Assembly: GCA_964465125.1 (NCBI GenBank) | Contig: CAYXIO010000003.1 | Span: forward strand, 1 to 64,000 | DNA length: 64,000 nt | Direction of reading: 5' to 3' | DNA from: CAYOHG01 sp964465125 | Lineage (GTDB): Bacteria; Planctomycetota; Phycisphaerae; UBA1845; Fen-1342 | Shown here: positions 54,585 to 63,860 of the stretch, in pieces | How positions within the stretch are numbered: the first letter of the stretch is position 1 | How the letters are laid out: each line of letters begins with the position of its first letter | Notes under the pieces: generated by a model | The model's input: the letters and a program-made list of their open reading frames with translations, nothing else | Told to the model about the DNA's origin: nothing | Databases searched by the model: none | Position numbers and translations under genes: made by a program

Positions 54585-56714
54585 TTACGACCCCTGAATC
54601 GACTGAAGCAGGAACTCCGCCACGTCGCGCTGCTCGACGTGCTCGTGTCCGAGATCGGTCAGTCCGTCGCTGAGCATGGTCTTGCAGAAAGGGCATGCGG
54701 TGGCGACCTTGCAGCCGCTGCCCGCGCCGTTGGGAAGTACGCGGAGCAACTGCCGCGCGCGGGCGTGATTGACCTTGCCGTCGCCTTCGCGGCTGTTCGG
54801 CCGGCGCACGGCTTCCTCTTCCTTCCACATCTGCGCCCCGCCCGCTCCGCAGCACATGCCGCGGTCGCGCGATTCCGCCGCCTCGTGAAGCTCCAGCCCG
54901 GGGATGGCGCGCAGGATTTCGCGCGGCGGATCGTAGACCTCGTTGTAGCGCCCGAGGTAGCACGAGTCGTGGAAGACGATTGAGCCGGCGACGTGGTGTT
55001 TCGGGGTCAGACGTCCTGACCGCACCAGATCGGCCAGCAACTGCGTGTGGTGAATCACCTCGAACTTGCCGCCGAACGCGGAATATTCATTGGCCAGCAT
55101 GTTGAAGCAGTGCGGGCAGGTCGTGACGATCCTTCGCACCTTGTAGTTGTTCAGCGTCTCGACGTTCTGGTTCGCCAGCATCTGAAAGAGGTACTCATTG
55201 CCCGCGCGGCGGGCGGGATCGCCGTTGCAGCTCTCTTCGGGGCCGAGGATGGCGAAGCTGACGCCGGCCTGCTTGAACAGCGTGGCGGTGGCGCGGGCGA
55301 TTTTCCGCGAGCGGTCGTCGAACGCGGGTGCGCAGCCGACCCAGAACAGGTACTCCGCGTCCGGCTTGTCCGAGAGCAGCGGCACGTCGAGCCCCTCGGC
55401 CCACTCGGCGCGCTGCGAGTTGTCGAAGCTGTACGGATTGCCGGCGGTCTCCAGCCCGCGAAAGGCGTTCTGCAACTGCTCGGGAAACTCGCCGCGTTCC
55501 AGCACCAGGTTTCGCCGCACGTCGACGATCTTGTCGACGTACGAAATGAAGACCGGGCATTCCTGCTCGCAGGCGCCGCAGGTCGTGCAGCCCCAGATCA
55601 TCTCGGCGTCGACCCAGGCCGGAACGAGCTGCCCATGGCTCTCGTCGGTCTCGCCGTCGTGCGTAACAAAGGGCACCGCGGCGGACGCATCGCTCGTGCC
55701 CGACGCCGCCACCTGCGCACCGGCGGCCGGCGGCGCGGCGTTCTCCAGCAGCGCCCGCGCGTTGGCGTACATGTGCTCGCGCATCTGCATCGTCAGGTGC
55801 TTGGGCGAGAGCAGCTTGCCGGTGTTGAACGCCGGGCAGTGGTCGCTGCACCGCCCGCACTCGGTGCAGGTGTAGAAGTCGAGTACGTCTTTCCAGCTCA
55901 GGTCGCGAGCGGTTTTCACGCCCAGTGTCTCGCCGCGCTCCAGCCTGCCCTCCATGTCGTCGATCGGAGCCAGCCGGCCGATCCCGTCGAGCTGGCGGCA
56001 GTACACATTCGGCAGCACGGTCAGCACGTGGAAGTGCTTGCCGTACGGCAGGAGGTTCAAAAACGTGAGCACGAGCAGCGTGTGCATCCAGAAGCCGAGG
56101 ATGTAGAAGTTGTCGGCGACGGCAGGTCCGCCTGCGCCCAGGGCGATGGACAGCAGCGCGGCGGCCGGTGCGACCATGCGCTCGCCCGCCGGCGTATCGT
56201 GCCGCACGAATCCGCCGGCCTCGTACGAAAGATCGGACGCGATGATCCCCAGGATCATGCACAGGATCAGCACCCCCTCGACGCTCAGCTCGATCCGCGA
56301 CAGCTTCACCACCATCCGCTGATACAGGAAATACAGCACGCCGGCGATCACCAGCACGCCGACCAGATCCTTCAGAAACGTGTACAGCGCCCCGAGCGGC
56401 GTTCCTTCGTCGAACAGCCAGAAGCCGAAGCCGGGATTGCCGCTGTAGCCGCGCGCCACCAGCACGAGCGTTCGCAGTCCGAGAACTACGAACCCGCCGA
56501 AGATGAACGCGTGCGCCACGCCGGCGGCCTCGTAGCGGAACATCCGCTCCTGGCCGAACATGTAGCGCATGACCCCGCGGAGCCGAGCGCCGCGGCGATC
56601 GCCACGGGCCTCGGGAGCGCTCGCCGCGAACATCAGCCGCCAGCGTCCTCGCGCCGTCCAGGCAAACACGGAGAGCCCGACGACCAGCACAATCGTCATC
56701 GCCAGTGGGTGCAT
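54585..56714 (-). CDS. Membrane-bound Fe-S oxidoreductase, HdrD/GlpC-like
   Basis: 709 residues; ATG 56712-56714 follows AAGGA at six bases. Five or six N-terminal helices (from TIVLVVGLSVFAWTA to MHTLLVLTFLNLLPY) resemble a NarI-like heme b membrane domain. Two ferredoxin motifs follow: CTECGRCSDHCP from 283 and CTTCGACEQECP from 376. Two cysteine-rich CCG domains end the protein (FWVGCAP...TTCPHCFNML; DSCYLGRYN...GMCCGAGGAQMW). Such proteins pass electrons from ETF or similar donors to quinone. An etfB gene starts at the right end of the window, 7 kb away, which supports ETF coupling. Confidence 0.92.
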   Translation of the reverse strand: MHPLAMTIVLVVGLSVFAWTARGRWRLMFAASAPEARGDRRGARLRGVMRYMFGQERMFRYEAAGVAHAFIFGGFVVLGLRTLVLVARGYSGNPGFGFWLFDEGTPLGALYTFLKDLVGVLVIAGVLYFLYQRMVVKLSRIELSVEGVLILCMILGIIASDLSYEAGGFVRHDTPAGERMVAPAAALLSIALGAGGPAVADNFYILGFWMHTLLVLTFLNLLPYGKHFHVLTVLPNVYCRQLDGIGRLAPIDDMEGRLERGETLGVKTARDLSWKDVLDFYTCTECGRCSDHCPAFNTGKLLSPKHLTMQMREHMYANARALLENAAPPAAGAQVAASGTSDASAAVPFVTHDGETDESHGQLVPAWVDAEMIWGCTTCGACEQECPVFISYVDKIVDVRRNLVLERGEFPEQLQNAFRGLETAGNPYSFDNSQRAEWAEGLDVPLLSDKPDAEYLFWVGCAPAFDDRSRKIARATATLFKQAGVSFAILGPEESCNGDPARRAGNEYLFQMLANQNVETLNNYKVRRIVTTCPHCFNMLANEYSAFGGKFEVIHHTQLLADLVRSGRLTPKHHVAGSIVFHDSCYLGRYNEVYDPPREILRAIPGLELHEAAESRDRGMCCGAGGAQMWKEEEAVRRPNSREGDGKVNHARARQLLRVLPNGAGSGCKVATACPFCKTMLSDGLTDLGHEHVEQRDVAEFLLQSIQGS

Positions 56715-56881
56715 GGGAAGTCCTTGTCGCGCTCCGCAACGATGGAACGGCCAGTATAGCCCGGTCGCAACGGGCTGGGCAGGCGCGCAAAGACCGTCAC
56801 GGCGGCCGACACGAACGCGCTGTCGCCCAACCGCGCCGATGCCGGTAGAATCCCGCGTTCGACTACCCGCATGGACGTGCC

Positions 56882-58216
56882 ATGACGACAAGCCCATCAT
56901 TACCTGCGGACGCGCCGCCACCGTCGTCGCGCGTGGTCGGAGACATTCTCAGCGGCGGCTTCGGCGTCGCCGTCGCGATGTGGGGATTGCTCTACCTGGC
57001 GCGGCTTCCCGGAGCGGCGCTGCCCACAGCGGTCCTGTTCGGTCTGCTCGTGCTGCTGCTCCTGGCGGGCGGTTTCTGGATCGGCCGGCTCTCGCCGCGC
57101 GGCTGGCGCGGCGCGTTCCTGGCAGGCCTGGTCACGGGGCTGCTCAACCTGCTCGTGCTCGGCAGCGTGCTGGGGAAATCGGGCGGCGCCGCGATCGCCA
57201 GTCTCTGGACGCTCGCCTCGATCGTCGGAACCGCCTCCGTCGTCGCGATCGGCGCGCTGCCCGCCAAGCGCCGGCTGCATATACGCTCGACCGTCGATTG
57301 GCCCGTCGCGTTCGCGTGGATCACGGTCGCGGCGACCGGGCTGCTGCTCTTCGTCGGCGGCATGGTGACCGGCTTCGAGGCCGGCCTGGCCGTGCCCGAC
57401 TGGCCCGGGTCCTTCGGCTACAACATGTTCTGGTTCCCGCTGGCGCAAATGACCGGCGGCATCTACTTCGAGCATGCGCACCGGCTCTTCGGCTCACTGG
57501 TCGGGTTCACCACGCTTGTGCTGATGATCTACGTCCAGTTCGTCGAATCCCGCCGCTGGGTGCGCGGTTTCGCGGTGCTCGCCTTCGTCGCCGTCGTGGT
57601 GCAGGGGGTGCTCGGCGGAACGCGCGTCACGCAGAACGCAATCGTGCTGGCGATCCTCCACGGCGTGTTCGGCCAACTGTTCTTCGCGTCGCTTGTGGCC
57701 TTCGCTGTGGTGCTGAATCAGCGCTGGCGACACTGCCAGGCGGCGGCTGATCGTCCCGCGGGCTCGGTCGACCGCGTCCTGATCCAGTTCTCTCTGGCCG
57801 CGCTCGTGCTCCAACTCGTGCTGGGCGCGCTGCTGCGTCATCAGTTCTTCGGCGTGTATCTGCACGTCGGGTTTTCGGTCTTCGTCTTCGCGCTGGTCGG
57901 TGCCCTGGCGGCGCGGGCCTGGCTGCTCTACGAGTCCGTCGCCCCGCTCCCGCGCTGGGGCGTGGCCGTGCTCGGCCTGCTCGGGCTTCAATTGATCCTG
58001 GGAGTCGCCGCTCTCATCGCCATCACGCTGGATGCGCCCGGCGGCCCGCCGAACGTGTTGCAGGTGCTCGCGACGACCGCGCACCAGACCGTCGGCGCGC
58101 TCGTGCTGGCCTGCGCGGTCGGGCTGTCGGTCTGGCAAACACGGCTGATCGTCCCGCAAGCGAGCTCGACATCGCAGCCGATCGATCCGGTTCTCGGCGG
58201 GGAGACGACGGCGTGA
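56882..58216 (+). CDS. ctaA: Heme A synthase (CtaA/COX15 family)
   Basis: 444 residues with eight to nine membrane helices. It oxidises the heme o methyl group to give heme a for terminal oxidases. Family signatures: MVTGFEAGLAVPDWPGSFG, GGIYFEHAHRLFGSLVG with heme-ligand His, GVLGGTRVTQNA followed by ILHGVFGQLF, and a second pair HVGFSVFVF/ATTAHQTVGALVLA. The N-terminal extra helices (about 25-120) lengthen it beyond the usual 300-350. Start ATG 56882 has no clear ribosome-binding site; TAGAAT at 56846-56851 may be its -10. Cytochrome oxidase genes are not in the window. Confidence 0.93.
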   Translation: MTTSPSLPADAPPPSSRVVGDILSGGFGVAVAMWGLLYLARLPGAALPTAVLFGLLVLLLLAGGFWIGRLSPRGWRGAFLAGLVTGLLNLLVLGSVLGKSGGAAIASLWTLASIVGTASVVAIGALPAKRRLHIRSTVDWPVAFAWITVAATGLLLFVGGMVTGFEAGLAVPDWPGSFGYNMFWFPLAQMTGGIYFEHAHRLFGSLVGFTTLVLMIYVQFVESRRWVRGFAVLAFVAVVVQGVLGGTRVTQNAIVLAILHGVFGQLFFASLVAFAVVLNQRWRHCQAAADRPAGSVDRVLIQFSLAALVLQLVLGALLRHQFFGVYLHVGFSVFVFALVGALAARAWLLYESVAPLPRWGVAVLGLLGLQLILGVAALIAITLDAPGGPPNVLQVLATTAHQTVGALVLACAVGLSVWQTRLIVPQASSTSQPIDPVLGGETTA

Positions 58217-59013
58217 CCGCCCCGCGCGACCCGCCGGGTGAGCCGCCTTCAAGCGCTCAGGGCGAGCACTCTCCGGCACTGCGCGAGCGCCTGGACGCGC
58301 TGCGGCTCAAGCGCCCACGCGGGCCGCAAGTTTCGCTGGCTCGCCCCGCGGCTGCTGCAACCGGCGCCGCCGAGGCGCTCGGCGGACGTGAGCTGCGCGA
58401 TGAACGCGGCGCCTGCTGGATCGTCGAAACTCCCATCGAGCGGGTGCGAACGTCCGACGCCCCGGGCGCTCGACCCGCGACTTGCGCTCCCGCCCCAACC
58501 GCCGGGTTCCTGGTCGATATCGAGACGGGCGGCTTCTCCGGCACGCCGGTTTTTCTGATCGGCGTGCTCCCGCTGGACCGTCCGCCTCTGCAAGTCATTC
58601 AGTGGCTGGCCCGCGACTACCCCGAGGAGGAAGCAATCCTGCGGCGGTTCGCGGCGAGCATCAGCCCGGAATCGAGTTGGGCCAGCTTCAATGGACGAGC
58701 CTTTGATGAGCCGTTTCTGCGCGATCGTGCGACCCGCTACGGAGTCGCGCTGGCCGCCCCGTCGCAGCACATCGACCTGCTGCATCTCGCGCGCCGCCGC
58801 TGGAAGCACGAACTCAGCGATTGCCGGCTCGAGACGATCGAACGTGCCATACTGGGGCGAACGCGGCCGGCGGACGTCCCCGGAGCGCTCATCCCAGACC
58901 TTTTCCACCACTTCTGTCGGACCGGCAACGCAGCCCCGCTGGCAGGCGTGCTGGAGCACAACCGCCGCGACCTCGTCGCCTGCTACGACCTCTGGATGCA
59001 CATGTCGGCTTGA
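58213..59013 (+). CDS. RNase H-like (YprB/DEDD-type) exonuclease-domain protein
   Basis: 266 residues. GTG 58213 overlaps the ctaA stop by four bases (GTGA), so it is translationally coupled. DEDD-type acidic residues: DIE in FLVDIETGGFSGTPVF, D in FNGRAFDEPFLRDR, and D in LEHNRRDLVACYDLW. DLLHLARRRWKHELSDCRLE and the Pro-rich PADVPGALIPDLFHHF loop are typical of the YprB ribonuclease-H-like family. It probably cuts nucleic acid in the cytoplasm; the target is unknown. Pairing with heme A synthase is unexpected. Confidence 0.88.
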   Translation: MTAPRDPPGEPPSSAQGEHSPALRERLDALRLKRPRGPQVSLARPAAAATGAAEALGGRELRDERGACWIVETPIERVRTSDAPGARPATCAPAPTAGFLVDIETGGFSGTPVFLIGVLPLDRPPLQVIQWLARDYPEEEAILRRFAASISPESSWASFNGRAFDEPFLRDRATRYGVALAAPSQHIDLLHLARRRWKHELSDCRLETIERAILGRTRPADVPGALIPDLFHHFCRTGNAAPLAGVLEHNRRDLVACYDLWMHMSA

Positions 59014-59181
59014 AAGCCAGGCCGAGCTGCGCGGACGGGCGGGGCCCGCGCAGCACCGAAGGGTTTGGGATACGCGCCGAAACAAAACCGGCTATGATGG
59101 ATGTTCGTGAGTCTGACCCGCCCGGGTCAACGGGGCGTCGACCGACGGCGTCCGCATTCCTACTCGTTGAAGGACCGCTCC

Positions 59182-61062
59182 ATGTCGGCCAATGCCCGCT
59201 TCGCATGCCTCGCATGCCTATTGGCTCCGTTCGCCCTGGCGAATTCCCCGGCCGCAGACAGCAAGGTCGGCTTCACCGCCGAGGCCTACGTCAGCCACAT
59301 CCGCTACCTCGCCGGCGATGAGCTCGAGGGTCGCCGGCCCGGCACACCAGGCAACGAGGCCGCCGCCAAGTACATCGCCGACCACTTCAAGGCGATCGGG
59401 TTGGCGCCGGGCGGTGACAACGGAACCTACTTCCAGGAATTCAGCGCCGGCACGCTCAAGGACTACGACGCTGCCCGCGCGAACTTCAAGCTGACGGGGA
59501 GCTCCGAAGCGCTCGCCGCCGACACCGACTGGACCCCGATGCCCTTCACGGACGGCGGCGACGTCGAGGGACCGCTGGCGTTCGCCGGATACTGCATCGA
59601 GGCGCCCGACGACAAGTACGATGACTTCGCCGGATTCGACGCGAAGGATAAGATTCTCATCGCCTTCCGACACGAGCCCAAGGCCGACGACGAGGAGGCC
59701 TCCTTCGGCGGCCGGCGAAACTCCTCGCACTCGCTCTTCGCCTCGAAGGCCCGCGTGGCGCGATCGCACGGCGCGAAGGCGCTCATCATCGTCGATCCGC
59801 CCGACCCCGACGACGAGACCGACGAGCTCTACCGCTGGTCGAACAACGATTCGCGCTCGGACTATGAGCTGCCCTTGATGCACATGACCCGCGCCGCCGC
59901 CGAGCGCGTGCTCAAGTCCGCCGGCCTGGCCGACCTCAAGGCGCTGGCGGCGCAGCTCAAGGAGAAGCGCGGCGGGATGTCGTCGGATCTGAAGGGCGTC
60001 TCGGCGAAGATTCAGGAAGGTGTCGACAAGCAGCCGTTGCTGACGCGCAACGTCATCGGACTCCTGCCCGGGTCGGGCAAGGTGGACGAGTACGTCGTCG
60101 TCGGCGCGCACTTCGACCATCTCGGCAAGGTGCAGCGCTGGGGCGGACGCCGGCGCGGGCGTGATACCGGCGACGCCACCAACGAGCCCGAGATTCACAA
60201 CGGGGCGGACGACAACGCTTCGGGGACGGCCGGGGTGCTCGAGCTGTCGCGTGTGATCGCGTCGGAGCAGGCCCCGCGTCGCAGCATCCTCTTCATGGGG
60301 TTCAGCGCCGAGGAGATGGGCCTGCTGGGCAGTGCGCACTACGTCGCTCATCCGACCGTCGAGCTGTCCAAGATCAAGGCGATGTACAACCTGGACATGA
60401 TCGGGCGCTATCGGCCCGAGGTGTTCGAGATCGACGGAACCACGACCGCGCGGGAATTCGCCGATCTGGTCAAGCACGCCGCCGCCGCCCAGGAACTGAC
60501 CTACAAGGCCCCGAGCACCAACGCGCCCTATTTCGGCTCCAGCGACCACGCCAGCTTTTATCGCAAGGACATCCCGGTGCTGTTCCCGTTCACCGGGATT
60601 CACAAGGAATATCACAAGCCCGACGACGACGTCGACCTGATCAACGGCGACGGCGCGACCAAGATCCTCGAGATGTCGCACGAGATCATCCTGGCCCTGG
60701 CCAACATGGAGAACGGCCCGACCTTTGTGAGCAAGAGCGAGGAGCCGGCGGATTCTCAGCCCGCCGACGACAACGCCGCCGCCTCGCAGCCGGGACGCAT
60801 GCCGCGCGTGCGGCTGGGCATCGTGCCGGACATGGACGACACGTCCGGCGGCATCAAGGTCGACCAGGTCTCGCCGGGCGAGCCCGCCGCGAAGGCCGGC
60901 ATCCGCGACGGCGACCGCATCATCCGCATCGCCGGCCAGTCGATCAGCGATCTGTACGGCTACATGGAGGTGATGCGTGAGCAGAAAGCCGGCGAGGCGG
61001 TCGAGGTCGTGGTGAAGCGCGGCAGCGAAGAGCTGACGTTCAAGGTGACGCTGGCGGAGTAG
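59182..61062 (+). CDS. Secreted M28 zinc aminopeptidase with C-terminal PDZ domain
   Basis: 626 residues; ATG 59182 follows AAGGA at eight bases. The signal peptide is ACLACLLAPFALANS. A PA-type insert (about 110-260) sits inside the peptidase. The two-zinc site is complete: H310 in VVGAHFDHLG, D343 in GADDNASG, catalytic E377 and E378 in FSAEEMGLLG, D405 in YNLDMIGR, H456 in SDHASFY. After an acidic linker, residues about 530-626 are a PDZ domain (RLGIVPDMDD, GEPAAKAGIRDGDRIIRIAG). It should trim peptides in the periplasm or outside. Transcribed alone. Confidence 0.95.
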   Translation: MSANARFACLACLLAPFALANSPAADSKVGFTAEAYVSHIRYLAGDELEGRRPGTPGNEAAAKYIADHFKAIGLAPGGDNGTYFQEFSAGTLKDYDAARANFKLTGSSEALAADTDWTPMPFTDGGDVEGPLAFAGYCIEAPDDKYDDFAGFDAKDKILIAFRHEPKADDEEASFGGRRNSSHSLFASKARVARSHGAKALIIVDPPDPDDETDELYRWSNNDSRSDYELPLMHMTRAAAERVLKSAGLADLKALAAQLKEKRGGMSSDLKGVSAKIQEGVDKQPLLTRNVIGLLPGSGKVDEYVVVGAHFDHLGKVQRWGGRRRGRDTGDATNEPEIHNGADDNASGTAGVLELSRVIASEQAPRRSILFMGFSAEEMGLLGSAHYVAHPTVELSKIKAMYNLDMIGRYRPEVFEIDGTTTAREFADLVKHAAAAQELTYKAPSTNAPYFGSSDHASFYRKDIPVLFPFTGIHKEYHKPDDDVDLINGDGATKILEMSHEIILALANMENGPTFVSKSEEPADSQPADDNAAASQPGRMPRVRLGIVPDMDDTSGGIKVDQVSPGEPAAKAGIRDGDRIIRIAGQSISDLYGYMEVMREQKAGEAVEVVVKRGSEELTFKVTLAE

Positions 61063-61212
61063 CGCGGCGCAGCGCCATGGCACCCTCGCAGGTTCGCGCC
61101 CACGCACACCCGCACGAACGCGCCAGCGGGAGAATCGCTCCTGTATAGTATCACCCCAGGGTCCGGTCGCGCGTCACACCCGCCCCCCCGTCAGCGCGCG
61201 TTCGGAACCGCT

Positions 61213-61297
61213 GGAGAGGTGGCCGAGCGGCTCAAGGCGCCGGTCTTGAAAACCGGTGTAGCGCAAGCTACCGGGGGTTCGAATCCCTCCCTCTCCG
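61213..61297 (+). tRNA. tRNA-Ser (anticodon UGA)
   Basis: A class II tRNA of 85 bases without encoded CCA. Acceptor stem GGAGAGG/CCTCTCC is complete, discriminator G. The anticodon loop CTTGAAA reads TGA at 61247-61249. The long variable arm (GTAGC-GCAA-GCTAC) has a GNRA loop, as expected for tRNA-Ser; the T-arm contains GTTCGAATC. It decodes UCA and related Ser codons. A TATAGT box at 61144-61149 is a possible promoter element. Confidence 0.97.
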
Positions 61298-61363
61298 ATC
61301 GCAATCGGATGGAGCCGCCGCCGGCACGCGGCACCGGGTTCCCAAACGGCGACTTCTATGACG

Positions 61364-61379
61364 CCGGTTGTACAACCGG
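61364..61379. repeat. Perfect 16-bp palindrome
   Basis: CCGGTTGTACAACCGG, 67 bp after tRNA-Ser. In RNA it would fold into a short hairpin and might end the tRNA transcript; in DNA it could be a dimeric-protein site. No U-tract follows. Confidence 0.6.
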
Positions 61380-61496
61380 GGCATCGCGCTCGGCTTTCGC
61401 ACCAACCGGGCCATCGGCGGGTTTCGACTCGGCATCGCGCGGAATCGCACGAGTTGAGAATCCGCACCCCCCGACTCGCGCTACCCGCGACTCATG

Positions 61497-62720
61497 CTAC
61501 CCGCGGCTCGCACGCATCACCGTCACCCACGCCAAGCTCGCGTAGACGACATACATCATCAGCGCCCGCATGCGCGATGTCGCCAGCAGCAGCGCCCCCA
61601 GTACGTAGAACTCCGTCAGCGCCCGCAGAAACGCCCAGTGCTCCACCCAGACCACGTCGGTCAGGCACAGCCCCAGCCCGCCGTACAGCAACCAGCCGAT
61701 CACGATCTCCGCGCCGGACCGCGCGCTGCGCAGCGCGAAGAGCACGCAGACCGTAAACACGGCCAGGAAGATCAGGATTCCGAGCCAGTAGTCGAACGCG
61801 CCCGGGCCGGCGGCTGCGAGCACGCGCTGCATGAACGTCGCCAGCCCCGCGCAGGGCGGCCCGAGGTTGCTCTCGCCCGCCAGCACCGGAAACACCCCCC
61901 AGCGAGCGCGCAGGAAGACTTGCCACGCGACGAAGACGACCAGCCCGGGCAAGACCGCCAGCGCGGTGCGCCAGTAGCCGGGTCCCGCAGCCGCTGCACC
62001 GGCGCGCCGCCCACGGAGCGTCGCAAGAACCTCCGCCGCCGCCAGCGCGACGATCGCCAGCAGCGTGGTTTCCTTGCATAGCACCGCGGCCGCCAGCAGC
62101 AATCCCGCCAGCGTCCCCCGGTCGCGCCGAAACGCGACCAGCCCCGCCAGCAGAAACGCCGCCGCCGCGATCTCGGTCAGGTCACGCGCGACGGTCAGCA
62201 CGAAACCGGGGTAGCAGGACACGAGCAACCCCAGCAGCGCGTGCCCGCCGGCAAGCTGCGTGTAGCGCGCCGCGAAGTACGCCACCGCGCCCAAGCCGGC
62301 GAAATTGACTAGCACCATCGCGGCGGGAATCCGCTCGGGCCGGCCGAGCGCGGCGAGCCGCGCGAGCAGCGGGTAGCCGATCCGCTGCTGACGATACGCG
62401 GGCACATCCAGCGTGATGCCGAAGTCGCGCACGCGGCGGGTCAGCGGGTCGAGCGCGAGGCGATAGTAATACTGCCCGTCATAGCCCGAGGAACCGGCCC
62501 GCACGCGCAGCCCCGCCGGAACTTCGGCCGGCGCGCAGAACTCATCTCCCGCCAGCACGAAGCGCGACACGTCGTTGTCGAGCTTGTGCAGCCGCAGGCC
62601 GAGGAACAGCGCGTACAGAACGGCCGTGATCGCGACGGCGGCCCAGGCGCTGTTCAGCCGCGCAAGCCACCAGCCGATCGAAGCCGGGGCGCGCGGGTCA
62701 GGCGATTCGTTGCGCGGCAA
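61497..62720 (-). CDS. Polytopic membrane protein, GT-C glycosyltransferase-like
   Basis: 407 residues with about nine or ten helices. TTG at 62718-62720 is the only start that keeps helix 1 (AAVAITAVLYALFLGLRL); it lies three bases after the metF stop. The first outside loop has GYDGQYYYRLALDP, a motif seen in lipid-linked sugar transferases of the GT-C type, but the catalytic Asp pair is not certain. RIGYPLLARLAA and LCKETTLLAIVALAAAEVL fit this group. It may transfer sugars to the envelope or be a related protein of unknown role. Coupled to metF. Confidence 0.75.
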   Translation of the reverse strand: MPRNESPDPRAPASIGWWLARLNSAWAAVAITAVLYALFLGLRLHKLDNDVSRFVLAGDEFCAPAEVPAGLRVRAGSSGYDGQYYYRLALDPLTRRVRDFGITLDVPAYRQQRIGYPLLARLAALGRPERIPAAMVLVNFAGLGAVAYFAARYTQLAGGHALLGLLVSCYPGFVLTVARDLTEIAAAAFLLAGLVAFRRDRGTLAGLLLAAAVLCKETTLLAIVALAAAEVLATLRGRRAGAAAAGPGYWRTALAVLPGLVVFVAWQVFLRARWGVFPVLAGESNLGPPCAGLATFMQRVLAAAGPGAFDYWLGILIFLAVFTVCVLFALRSARSGAEIVIGWLLYGGLGLCLTDVVWVEHWAFLRALTEFYVLGALLLATSRMRALMMYVVYASLAWVTVMRASRG

Positions 62721-62723
62721 GCC

Positions 62724-63626
62724 TCAGTCCCACCAGCCCGCCGGCGTACGCGCGGGCGGATAGACCGTCTGGATCGCCTTCAGGATGGTGCGCGTCGCGG
62801 GCGAGCGGTTCAGCGTGTAGAAGTGAATGCCCGGCGCGCCGCGGTGCAGCAGCTCGAGGCACTGCGCCGTCGCGTGGGCCACCCCCAGCGCCAGGACCGC
62901 GTTCGAGTCGTGCTCGTTGCGGCGCAGCTCGCTCATCAGCGATTCGGGGATGGTCGCGCCGCACATCCGGGTGAATCGCTCGACCTGCCCGACGTTGGTG
63001 ATCGGCATGATGCCCGGGATGATCGGCACGCCGATGCCCATCGCCCGCGCCCGCGCGACGAACTCGAAGTACTTCTGGTTGTCGAAAAAGAGCTGCGTGA
63101 CGAGGAATTCGACGCCCGCGTCGAGCTTCCGCTTGAGATGCTGCATATCCTGCTCGAGCGACGGCGCTTCGACGTGCTTCTCAGGGTAGCACGCGCCGCC
63201 CAGACAGAAGCGGTGGCTCGCCCGCACGAACGCGGCCAGCTCGCTGGCGTAGCGAAACCCGTCCGGGTGAGGATTGAATTCGCCCTGCTCGCGCGGCGGA
63301 TCTCCGCGCAGCGCGAGGACGTTGTCGACGCCCGCGTCGCGCAACGTGTCCAGGATCTCGGTCAGCTCGCCGCGCGAGGAGCCGACGCAGGTCAGGTGCG
63401 CCATCGCCTCGATGCCGTAGTCCCGGCGAATGTGCGCGACGAGATCGACCGTCTGGCGGCGCGTGCTGCCGCCGGCGCCGTAGGTCACGGATACGTAGGT
63501 CGGCCGCAGGTCGTGCAGTTGCGCGATCGTCTCGCGCAGAGTGGCGAAACCCTCCGTCGTCTTCGGCGGGAAGAACTCGAACGACAGGCAGGGGCGCCCG
63601 CACGACAGCAGCTCGCGGATTCGCAT
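62724..63626 (-). CDS. metF: 5,10-methylenetetrahydrofolate reductase
   Basis: 300 residues; ATG 63624-63626 follows GAGAGA. It reduces methylene-THF to methyl-THF, the methyl donor for methionine synthesis, with FAD. Family motifs: SFEFFPPKTTEG, PTYVSVTYGAGGSTR, AHLTCVGSSR, VLALRGDPP, and FLVTQLFFDNQKYFEF. Length matches E. coli MetF (296). It shares a transcript with the GT-C-like gene downstream. A homocysteine methyltransferase is encoded elsewhere in the window, though not adjacent. Confidence 0.96.
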   Translation of the reverse strand: MRIRELLSCGRPCLSFEFFPPKTTEGFATLRETIAQLHDLRPTYVSVTYGAGGSTRRQTVDLVAHIRRDYGIEAMAHLTCVGSSRGELTEILDTLRDAGVDNVLALRGDPPREQGEFNPHPDGFRYASELAAFVRASHRFCLGGACYPEKHVEAPSLEQDMQHLKRKLDAGVEFLVTQLFFDNQKYFEFVARARAMGIGVPIIPGIMPITNVGQVERFTRMCGATIPESLMSELRRNEHDSNAVLALGVAHATAQCLELLHRGAPGIHFYTLNRSPATRTILKAIQTVYPPARTPAGWWD

Positions 63627-63860
63627 GGTCTCTCGTCAATAGGTCGGCCGCCGCAGCAGCAGTAGAATGGCCTCGCGGCGTTGCCGAGCACCGAAATCGA
63701 CACTGCGGACTATACCCGCGCCCGCGCGGCTCGCGCAGCCCCGGCCGCCTTTTCCAACCCGCGCAGGCTGGCTATCATCGCTCTTCCGGCGTCGGACGGC
63801 GCGCCGAACATGCCGGGGGTCGCCGCCTCTGCCGGTCGGGTCGCCTTCGCAGGAGTCAGC

